Notes: generated by a model not told the origin, from the letters alone. A DNA stretch of 5,069 bases from Bacteroidales bacterium (GCA_004553485.1 SFLG01000095.1:1-5069), one strand, 5' to 3'. Numbered from the stretch's first letter, positions 1 to 5,019 are shown. Numbers and translations are program-made.

Positions 1-1
1 G

Positions 2-130
2 CTCACCCCCGCCGGCACCTTCCTGCTCTTCGCCGGCATGTGCGTGCCATACATATATATAATGTATCGCCACGTCCCCGAGACCACCGGCCGCTCCCTT
101 GAAGACATCGAGCGCCACTGGACGAGCTGA
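2..130 (+). CDS. Sugar-porter MFS transporter, C-terminal fragment
   Basis: This is the last 42 codons of a gene that starts upstream of the window; the frame begins at base 2 and ends at TGA 128-130. The peptide has a hydrophobic stretch (about residues 5-22, TFLLFAGMCVPYIYIMY), which fits the last transmembrane helix of a 12-helix transporter. It is followed by VPETTGRSLEDIERHW, which matches the PETKG-x-(S/T)LEEIE-x-x-W signature at the cytoplasmic end of the sugar-porter family (XylE/GLUT type, usually proton-coupled sugar import across the inner membrane). The substrate cannot be told from this fragment. The gene converges on the minus-strand block to its right. The codons for PYIYIMY form a local AT-rich island in an otherwise GC-rich gene. 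The family call is fairly firm from the signature; 'sugar' is family knowledge, not shown here. Confidence 0.85.
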   Translation, partial: LTPAGTFLLFAGMCVPYIYIMYRHVPETTGRSLEDIERHWTS

Positions 131-144
131 CGAGTTGACGAGTT
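121..144. repeat. 8-bp tandem repeat GACGAGYT x3
   Basis: Three head-to-tail copies: GACGAGCT (121-128), GACGAGTT (129-136) and GACGAGTT (137-144). The first copy covers the last codons and the first base of the stop of the MFS gene, so the array looks like a tandem duplication of the gene's 3' end. Because 8 is not a multiple of 3, each copy places a TGA in a different frame (128-130, 136-138, 144-146). Confidence 0.8.
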
Positions 145-152
145 GATGGCTC

Positions 153-168
153 GCAGGCTTGCAGGCTT
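153..168. repeat. 8-bp tandem repeat GCAGGCTT x2
   Basis: Two exact adjacent copies of GCAGGCTT (153-160 and 161-168), 8 nt after the GACGAGTT repeat. They lie between convergent genes. No stem-loop followed by a T-run that would make a convincing terminator was found on either strand of the 131-221 spacer. Confidence 0.75.
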
Positions 169-202
169 AAATTGCCCCCCAAAAAAATCTGGCGTATAGG
201 TC

Positions 203-235
203 AAATTTTAATTCTTAATTCTTAATTCTTAATTT
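203..235. repeat. Solo heptamer array (TTAATTC)n, same family as the arrays flanking the four-helix-bundle gene
   Basis: Four heptamers (208-214, 215-221, 222-228, 229-235; the last ends in T) preceded by AAATT. Bases 203-235 are a 32/33 match to the reverse complement of 2230-2262, so this is the same repeat family in inverted orientation. The array overlaps the 3' end of the membrane-anchored protein gene and supplies its stop codon (TTA at 222-224) and last codons. It lies between convergent genes but has no GC-rich stem, so it is not a typical terminator. Confidence 0.85.
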
Positions 236-767
236 CCAGGAGGAGTATCAGCTCGTCGCGGAGCTGTGACGGCATGGCAAGGTGGCGCTCGCGTAGGGCG
301 GCCTCCCAGGCCAGGAGCTCGTCGCGGCGCAGGGTCAACAGCACCTCGCGGAAGAGGTCGACCTCGGCCTCGGTGTAGCTGTCGGCGTCGCGGCCGCGAA
401 ACGCGTCAAGCTCTTCGTCGTCGTAGTACAGGTTGTTGTCGGCAATAGCGTCAGCGGCCTTCTCGCACACCTCGTGCAGCCCGCAGCAGCCCTCGGGCCG
501 CGCGTCGGCCCCACTGCCGTTACCGGGAGCGGCGGTTGCAGGGGCGCTTGCGGGGGCGGTGCCGTTTGCGGGCTTGCTACCGTTATCGGTCGAGCTCGAC
601 CGATAACCGTGGCCGGCAGCGGGGGCCGCTGCTGCGCCGGCGCTCGTTTCGGCGGCCTCTTCTTCGTCGCGGCCTTTGTACCACAGGCGGTGGTGAAAGT
701 ACAGAAGCGTGCCGGTGACGGCGAGGGCGCCGCCAAGGATAAGCACGGGGACGAGGGGACCGGTCAC
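222..767 (-). CDS. Membrane-anchored CCGxHEVC protein of unknown function, encoded immediately after aroA
   Basis: A 181-residue protein of unproven function. It begins at GTG 765-767, which overlaps the aroA stop as GTGA, so translation is probably coupled to aroA. Residues 5-25 form one transmembrane helix (VPVLILGGALAVTGTLLYF) followed by basic residues, suggesting a short N-terminal anchor with the bulk in the cytoplasm. Residues 33-92 are an Ala/Gly/Ser/Pro/Asn-rich linker that contains a perfect DNA palindrome. The C-terminal domain (about 93-178) carries CCGLHEVCEK (Cys94, Cys95, His98, Cys101), which could bind a metal or be redox-active, then YYDDEELDAFRGR and an acidic helical region. 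From memory, similar small proteins follow aroA in other Bacteroidales and are sometimes auto-labelled 'phospholipase'; no lipase Ser-His-Asp motif is visible here, so that label should not be used. The stop and last codons (I-K-N) come from the heptamer array at the 3' end. Confidence 0.8.
   Translation of the reverse strand: MTGPLVPVLILGGALAVTGTLLYFHHRLWYKGRDEEEAAETSAGAAAAPAAGHGYRSSSTDNGSKPANGTAPASAPATAAPGNGSGADARPEGCCGLHEVCEKAADAIADNNLYYDDEELDAFRGRDADSYTEAEVDLFREVLLTLRRDELLAWEAALRERHLAMPSQLRDELILLLEIKN
579..610. repeat. 26-bp perfect palindrome inside a coding linker
   Basis: Bases 582-607 are a perfect palindrome: half-site GTTATCGGTCGAG followed directly by its reverse complement, centred on GAGCTC at 592-597. 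After one mismatched pair (581/608), two more pairs extend it to 579-610. It lies in the low-complexity linker of the membrane-anchored protein, where it encodes YRSSSTDN; by symmetry the opposite strand reads the same peptide. It could extrude as a cruciform, form an RNA hairpin, bind a symmetric protein, or be a small inserted element. Confidence 0.9.
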
Positions 768-2158
768 GCCTCGGAGCCCTCCCCGCTCTCAATGCCCTCT
801 CCGCTCTCAATGCCCTCCTCGCTCTCAATGCCCTCCCCGCTCTCAATGCCCTCTCCGCTCTCTGAGCCTGACCCGCTCTCCATGCCGTAGGTGGCCGGGT
901 CGGCGTCGTCGGGTATGTCCTGGATGACGAAGCCGGCTTTGGCGAGGTCGTCCCAGAACCGGGGGTACGATTTTGTCACCACCCCGGGGTCGCGCACGGT
1001 AAGGCCGGGAATGAAGATGGCGGCGGGGGCAAAGGCCATGGCCATGCGGTGGTCGTCGTAGGTGTCGACGACGGGCAGGGCGGTGATGGGCATGCGGCGG
1101 CCGTCCCATACCAGGGCGCCGCGCTCCTCCTCGAGCATGCAGCCGAACTTCAGGCACTCGTTGATGAGCGCCTGCACGCGGTCGGTCTCTTTGTCGTGGA
1201 GGGTCGACACACCGGCGATGTGGAAGGGCATACCCAGCATAATCGCCGCCACGACCAGCGTCTGCACCAGGTCGGGGCAGTCGGTGGCGTCGATGTCGAG
1301 GCGCGAGAAGACCTCCGGCGACGGCATAAGCTGCAGCGTGCCGTCGGCAAGGTCGGGGTAGTCGTCGGGGTCGGCCGTGCCGGTGACGACGCCGAGGCGC
1401 TCGCCTATCTCGGTCATCACGCTGTCGCCCTGGGCCGACGGCAAAGCCAGGCCCGGCAGGGCTATCCATCCCGACGAGAGGGCCGAGACGGTGTACCAGT
1501 AGGACGCTGCCGTCCAGTCGCCGCTGACGGCATCGGCGGGGGCGGGAGTGTACGCGCCGGCCTTGACGACGACGCCGTCGGGGGTAATGTCGACGTCGAT
1601 GCCGCGGGCCTCCATCATCAGCGCCGTCATGCGCAGGTAGGCCGTGGAGACGGGTATGCCGTCGAACTTCACCGTCAGGCCGCCCGCCATCGTCGGGGCA
1701 ATCATCATCAGCGCCGAGATAAACTGCGAGCTCACGGTGGCGTCGACGGTGACCGTTCCGCCCTGCAGCCGGCGCCCATTGATAAGGACGGGGGCGTGGC
1801 CCTGCTCGCCGGCATATTCGATGTCGGCGCCGAGGGCGCGCAGGGCGTCGACTAACGGAGCTAAGGGACGCTGGCGCATGCGCTCGCTGCCGTCAAGGCG
1901 CACACTCCGGCCGGGGGTGGCGGCGAAGTAGGCCACAAGGTAGCGCATGGCCGTCCCCGAGGCACCGATGTTGAGGTCGGTGTCGGCCGAGGTCAGGGCG
2001 GCACGCAGGGCCGACGTGTCGTCGCACTCGGCGACGGCGTCGGTGAGGGGGTGACCGCCGAGGGCGTCCATTATCAGCGTGCGGGCGCTCTCGCTTTTGC
2101 TGAGAGGGAGGGTTATCGCCGTGTCAATCATCTCGGACGGCGGGAGGAGTCGGAACAT
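764..2158 (-). CDS. aroA: 3-phosphoshikimate 1-carboxyvinyltransferase (EPSP synthase)
   Basis: A 464-residue enzyme of the shikimate pathway. It joins phosphoenolpyruvate to shikimate-3-phosphate, giving EPSP on the way to chorismate, in the cytoplasm. The expected active-site segments appear in order: LSKSESAR (K21, S22, R26), GASGTAMR (65-72), RMRQRP (93-98), VSSQF (142-146), VSTAY (170-174), DCPD (293-296), KETDR (323-327), DDHRMAMAF (368-376) and DPGVVTKSYP (390-399, K396). By comparison with E. coli AroA, the Gly after the asparagine/alanine loop is kept (G68), while the Pro after GTAMR is Tyr (Y73). The usual enzyme ends near residue 416; the rest is a repetitive acidic tail encoded by 18-bp tandem repeats. 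ATG 2156-2158 is the start, just before the conserved N-terminal strand. No strong Shine-Dalgarno or TAnnTTTG box lies upstream, only heptamer arrays. The stop overlaps the next gene. Confidence 0.97.
   Translation of the reverse strand: MFRLLPPSEMIDTAITLPLSKSESARTLIMDALGGHPLTDAVAECDDTSALRAALTSADTDLNIGASGTAMRYLVAYFAATPGRSVRLDGSERMRQRPLAPLVDALRALGADIEYAGEQGHAPVLINGRRLQGGTVTVDATVSSQFISALMMIAPTMAGGLTVKFDGIPVSTAYLRMTALMMEARGIDVDITPDGVVVKAGAYTPAPADAVSGDWTAASYWYTVSALSSGWIALPGLALPSAQGDSVMTEIGERLGVVTGTADPDDYPDLADGTLQLMPSPEVFSRLDIDATDCPDLVQTLVVAAIMLGMPFHIAGVSTLHDKETDRVQALINECLKFGCMLEEERGALVWDGRRMPITALPVVDTYDDHRMAMAFAPAAIFIPGLTVRDPGVVTKSYPRFWDDLAKAGFVIQDIPDDADPATYGMESGSGSESGEGIESGEGIESEEGIESGEGIESGEGSEA
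777..884. repeat. 18-bp in-frame tandem repeat, six units, in the aroA 3' end
   Basis: Six head-to-tail 18-bp units on the + strand with consensus CCCTCYCCGCTCTCAATG, at 777, 795, 813, 831, 849 and 867. The first four are near-identical; the last two are degenerate (ending TCTGAG and TCCATG). On the coding strand they encode hexapeptides of the form (I/S/M)ES(G/E)(E/S)G, giving a tail dense in Glu, Ser and Gly. The unit is a multiple of three, so slippage would change tail length without shifting the frame. Confidence 0.92.
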
Positions 2159-2214
2159 TTGTTTTAATTAAAAATTAAGAGTTAAGAATTAAAATTGAAA
2201 TTAAGAATTAAGAA

Positions 2215-2291
2215 TTAAGAGGGGGATGTAAATTAAGAATTAAGAATTAAAAATTAAAATTTAAGAGGGGAATGTAAATTAAGAATTAAGA
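2215..2291. repeat. 31-bp direct repeat, 46-bp period
   Basis: Bases 2215-2245 and 2261-2291 match at 30 of 31 positions (G2225 versus A2271). Each copy runs TTAAGAGGGG, then G or A, then ATGTAAATTAAG and one more heptamer. This shows that a larger unit including the G-run and ATGTA, not only the heptamer, was duplicated within the left array. Confidence 0.88.
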
Positions 2292-2294
2292 TTA
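2277..2294. repeat. Inner inverted repeat, left copy (18 bp)
   Basis: AATTAAGAATTAAGATTA, the exact reverse complement of 2651-2668. It ends on the stop codon of the four-helix-bundle gene. Identity stops at both edges (2276 and 2295 no longer pair with 2669 and 2650). Confidence 0.95.
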
Positions 2295-2651
2295 CGCTTT
2301 TGAGATACGGGCTTTGGTGGCTTTGATTATTGAAACTAACAGGGCCTTCAATTCGTTGGCATCCGTGTTGAGAGATTCTGCCTGAGCGTCAGATAAGTAG
2401 TTTGTCTTTTCGAGCAGATTAAGCCAATAGCATGTCTCGTTACATTCCTTCAAGGAGATATGCATCTTTGCGATAAAATCGGCATCACTTTGGCAGCCCT
2501 GCGCTTCTGCGATGTTTGCTCCAATGCCGGTGCCGCTACGTAGTATTTGCTTCGATAAGACATACTCCTTATGTTCTTCCGTGAGGTATTTGTAAAGATT
2601 TACCATCCTCACGGCAAAGTCAAGGCTCTTATTTTCAACAGCATTAGCCAT
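2292..2651 (-). CDS. Four-helix-bundle protein, 23S rRNA intervening-sequence protein (IVP) family
   Basis: A 119-residue protein of the IVP (S23) family, related to Avd of diversity-generating retroelements. Relatives are ORFs inside 23S rRNA intervening sequences of Leptospira and Coxiella, and free-standing genes in many Bacteroidetes; known structures are ring-like pentamers of four-helix bundles. The cellular role is unknown. Family signatures are SKQILRSGTGIGANIAEA (33-50, between helix 1 and 2), then the helix 3 pattern FIAKMHISLKECNETCYWLNLL (59-80), and a final helix (87-115) with a basic end. Length is typical and complete. The ATG at 2649-2651 gives the normal family N-terminus. 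A hand count of 2301-2640 gives about 44% G+C, against ~70% for neighbouring aroA sequence, pointing to separate origin. A perfect 18-bp inverted repeat touches both start and stop. It sits 51 bp after the kinase gene; no promoter of its own was seen. No reverse transcriptase or template repeat is present, so it is not a visible DGR. Confidence 0.93.
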   Translation of the reverse strand: MANAVENKSLDFAVRMVNLYKYLTEEHKEYVLSKQILRSGTGIGANIAEAQGCQSDADFIAKMHISLKECNETCYWLNLLEKTNYLSDAQAESLNTDANELKALLVSIIKATKARISKA

Positions 2652-2713
2652 AATCTTAATTCTTAATTCTTAATTTGAATTTTAATTCTTAATTCTTAAC
2701 TCTTAATTCTTAA
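2651..2713. repeat. Right heptamer (CTTAATT) array, between the kinase and the four-helix-bundle gene; includes the 18-bp inner inverted repeat
   Basis: Array on the + strand: TAAT, three CTTAATT (2655-2675), T-G-AAT (2676-2680), TTTAATT (2681-2687), CTTAATT, CTTAACT, CTTAATT (2688-2708), then CTTAA. Bases 2651-2668 are the exact inverse of 2277-2294. It fills the whole gap between the two genes and also supplies the last codons of the kinase (AAG AAT TAA, 2703-2711) and the first base of the four-helix-bundle start codon. No TAnnTTTG promoter box was found in it on the coding strand. Confidence 0.93.
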
Positions 2714-4997
2714 AGTGTTCGCCGGGGAGGATGAAGAGCATGCGCGTGCCGTCGGTGTAGTCGGGGTCGACAAACACTTCGGCACCGAGCAGGCGCGCTA
2801 TCAGGCGCGATACGTACAGGCCCAGGCCGATGCCCTGGCTGGCGGTGGACAGCTTCTCGTATCGGGCAAACACCAGCTCCTGCTTGTCGCGCGGGATGCC
2901 GGGACCGGTGTCCTGCACCACAAAGACGGGGCGGCCGCTGTGCTCGCGCTGGCCGTACATGACGTCGATGTGTCCTTTCTCGGTAAACTTGACGGCGTTG
3001 CTGACAAGGTTGATGAGCACCTGGGCGGCGCGCGTGGGGTCGGTGTTGACGGTTATGTCGGGGTCTGCCCCCTCGATCGGCGACACCTCCATGGTGACGC
3101 CGGGCTGCAGGCGGTTGCGCATCGAGTCGGCGGCGATTTCGGCCAGCTCCGACATGCGCACCATGCGGTTTTTCAGCACCACCTTCGACGTCTCGAGCTG
3201 CACGGTGTCGATGACATCGTTCACCAACGTGTCCACCAGCTCGGCGTTAAGGCTGATAATCTTTGAGAAGCGCTCCATGGCGGTGCGGCGCTTGTCGTCC
3301 ACCGAGTCGACAATCAGTTGCGAGTAGCCCACGATGGCGCCTACGGGGTCGGTGATCTCGTGGCACAGCGTGCTTATCACGTCGTCCTTCTGCAGCTCGG
3401 CGCGCTTGGCCGAGTCGCGCGCGGCGATGAGCTCGCGCTGGGCCTTGGCCATGTTGTCGCGCTCGCGGGTGAGGGCGCGGTTCGACTCGTCCATACGGCG
3501 CGCCTGCTTGCGCGAGCGCCAGTAGGCATACAGTATCACCACTATCACCAGCAGCAGAGCGGCGATGGTGGAGATCATCCAGAGGCGCACACGCCCGTTG
3601 GCCTCCTGCCGGCTGCGCAGCGAGATGGCCTCAAGGCTGGCGTTGGTCTCCATCAGCTCGTTGACGTTGTGCAGTATCTCGTATTCGATGATGCCGTAGG
3701 CGTCGGTGGCCGCCATGCGTGTCTCCAGCATCGGCGTATATTCTTCGTACGCCTCCACCAGGGCGGCGCGGTTGCCCGATTTGCGGGCGGCGTCGACGAG
3801 CATCCTCAGCAGCTGGCACTTGCGGTAATAGTTGCGCGGATTGGCGACGGCTTTTTGCAGCAGCGGCACGGCCTTGGCATATTCGCCCTTGGCCATGGCC
3901 AGGAAGGCGGCCGACGCCCCGAGCATGTTGTACATATTCGCCACCACCGGCTCGGTGCGGACAAGCTCGAGCACCTTGCTGTAAATATCCTCGGCCTCGC
4001 CGGGCTCCAGACCGGGGTAGTTGCCCAGCATGCGCTCGTAGCAGGAGAAGTAGATGGTGACGTAGCTGCGGTACTTGCGGCCGGCGTCGTGGTATTTCTT
4101 CTCCAGCTTGGCCATCAGCTCGAGGATGCGGCGGTTCATCTCCACGGCCTTCCCGTAGTTGCCCACGGCGGAGTAGGACTGGGCGGCCATGACGTAGAAA
4201 TGGTTCTTGAGGGCGCCCGGCTCGTCGGGCAGCTTGTCCAGAATTTCCTCCAGCTCAAGCATATAGTCGTCGAGCAGCTGGCTGTTGGCGCGGTCGCTGA
4301 GGTAGAGGCAGAGGGTGTACAGAATTTCGATGCGACGGTAGACGTCAACCTTATTGTCGTTGGCAAACTCGCCGAGTTTGAGCTTGAGGCTGGGCACGCG
4401 CTCCTCCTCGGGCATGGTCATAAGCTCTTTCTGCAGACGCAGGACTTCGATAAAGGTCTGTGTCTCACGCTGGTCGGCCGATTTGGGCATACGCGCCGCA
4501 CGGGTCGAGTAGACGCGCATGATGGAGTCGAGCTGCGGGTCGTCGCGACTTGTCGCCGAGGCCAGATAGCGCAGGGCACACAGCGCGTCGGTGTCGCGCC
4601 CCGTGCGCACGGCAAGCTGGTAGAGGTCCTCGGACGCACCTTTGCGGTCTTTTGCGTCGACCTCCAGGTCGATGAGGTTATAAAGGATGCGTACGCTGTC
4701 GGCCGCTGTACGTGCTCGTGCGAGGGCTGCGCGCTCGGCCTCCTCGGCCCGCTCGCGCTGCTCTGCCGTCAGCCGCGTGGCCACATCAGTATGCGCCTGC
4801 CCCTCCACCTCCGCCTGCCGCTGCGCCGTCGTGCCCTGCCCTGCTGTCGTGCCCTGTCCTGCTGTCGTGGTATTATTTCCGGCCGACACCTGCGCCTGCT
4901 GGCCGGCGGTCGACGCAGCCTTTTGCCCGGCGGCAAACGCCTGCCCGGACACAAGAACGGCCATCGCCACCAATACGCCAAAAATGCACCTTATCAT
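2703..4997 (-). CDS. TPR-domain periplasmic sensor histidine kinase (no receiver domain)
   Basis: A 764-residue membrane sensor kinase. Residues 1-22 are a signal peptide (hydrophobic core, AFA|A site); 30-60 are a Gln/Thr/Gly-rich spacer with TTAGQG repeats. About 75-460 is helical with TPR-like units (such as SYSAVGNYGKAVEMNRRILE at 274-293 and KGEYAKAVPLLQKAVAN at 370-386), predicted periplasmic sensing. A transmembrane helix spans about 471-493, then a coiled coil (495-536). The HisKA H-box is STLCHEITDPVGAI with His546. The ATPase domain has the N-box (LVSNAVKF, Asn667), G1 (DTGPGI, 696-701), F-box (VFARYEKLS) and G2 (GIGLGLYVS, 722-730). It ends after this domain: no receiver or DNA-binding domain, and no response regulator gene is in the window, so the partner is unknown. 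At His+4 an Asp (D550) replaces the usual Thr/Asn of the phosphatase motif. ATG 4995-4997 gives the only good signal peptide. The last codons lie in the heptamer array. Confidence 0.93.
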   Translation of the reverse strand: MIRCIFGVLVAMAVLVSGQAFAAGQKAASTAGQQAQVSAGNNTTTAGQGTTAGQGTTAQRQAEVEGQAHTDVATRLTAEQRERAEEAERAALARARTAADSVRILYNLIDLEVDAKDRKGASEDLYQLAVRTGRDTDALCALRYLASATSRDDPQLDSIMRVYSTRAARMPKSADQRETQTFIEVLRLQKELMTMPEEERVPSLKLKLGEFANDNKVDVYRRIEILYTLCLYLSDRANSQLLDDYMLELEEILDKLPDEPGALKNHFYVMAAQSYSAVGNYGKAVEMNRRILELMAKLEKKYHDAGRKYRSYVTIYFSCYERMLGNYPGLEPGEAEDIYSKVLELVRTEPVVANMYNMLGASAAFLAMAKGEYAKAVPLLQKAVANPRNYYRKCQLLRMLVDAARKSGNRAALVEAYEEYTPMLETRMAATDAYGIIEYEILHNVNELMETNASLEAISLRSRQEANGRVRLWMISTIAALLLVIVVILYAYWRSRKQARRMDESNRALTRERDNMAKAQRELIAARDSAKRAELQKDDVISTLCHEITDPVGAIVGYSQLIVDSVDDKRRTAMERFSKIISLNAELVDTLVNDVIDTVQLETSKVVLKNRMVRMSELAEIAADSMRNRLQPGVTMEVSPIEGADPDITVNTDPTRAAQVLINLVSNAVKFTEKGHIDVMYGQREHSGRPVFVVQDTGPGIPRDKQELVFARYEKLSTASQGIGLGLYVSRLIARLLGAEVFVDPDYTDGTRMLFILPGEHFKN
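4828..4868. repeat. 18-bp tandem repeat in the kinase N-terminal spacer
   Basis: GTCGTGCCCTGCCCTGCT (4828-4845) is followed by a copy with one change (4846-4863) and a partial third (GTCGT). It encodes TTAGQG-TTAGQG-TTA just after the signal peptide. In-frame slippage here would change the length of the periplasmic spacer. Confidence 0.85.
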
Positions 4998-5019
4998 AAT
5001 AACGCCTGGTTAATTTCCA

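Larger units (their letters stand above)
2173..2294. repeat. Left heptamer (AATTAAG) array, between the four-helix-bundle gene and aroA
   Basis: AT-rich array built from AATTAAG on the + strand, in three blocks: 2173-2219, 2230-2266 and 2277-2294, separated by G-runs (GGGGGATGTA at 2221-2230, GGGGAATGTA at 2267-2276). It covers nearly all of the 133-bp gap between the four-helix-bundle stop and the aroA start, and includes that stop codon (TTA 2292-2294). Its first block is homologous in inverted orientation to the right array: both have three perfect heptamers, a (C/G)AAT interruption, TTTAATT and a CTTAACT variant. Each run of three or more heptamers puts TAA in all frames of both strands. 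Confidence 0.92.

Noticed and set aside
49..67. ATACAT/ATGTAT imperfect palindrome in the transporter gene
   Set aside because: Six-bp arms around an AT loop in codons for PYIYIMY; it can be explained by the amino acid sequence and is not statistically notable.
169..202. C-run followed by A-run as a terminator
   Set aside because: No GC-rich inverted repeat precedes a T-run on either strand; the A-run follows a C-run without a stem.
474..890. Plus-strand ORF of 138 codons with LSMPSP repeats
   Set aside because: It is the antisense shadow of the aroA 18-bp tandem repeat and of the membrane-anchored protein gene; its composition is only the complement of those genes and it has no recognisable domain.
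1049..1855. Plus-strand ORF of 268 codons opposite aroA
   Set aside because: It is antisense to an EPSP synthase with all of its active-site motifs. Long antisense ORFs are expected in high-G+C coding DNA. The translation is rich in G, V, D, H and R with no domain.
2277..2668. A true 23S rRNA intervening sequence
   Set aside because: The flanks are a kinase gene and aroA, not 23S rRNA; no rRNA-like sequence is present. Only the protein family and the stem-bounded layout are shared.
2173..2713. CRISPR array or DGR reading of the heptamer repeats and the Avd-like protein
   Set aside because: The repeats are 7 bp without unique spacers of constant length, and no Cas gene, reverse transcriptase or template/variable repeat pair is visible in the window.
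2715..3327. Plus-strand ORFs opposite the kinase catalytic domain
   Set aside because: They are shadows of the HisKA/HATPase coding region, which shows clear H, N, G1, F and G2 boxes on the minus strand.
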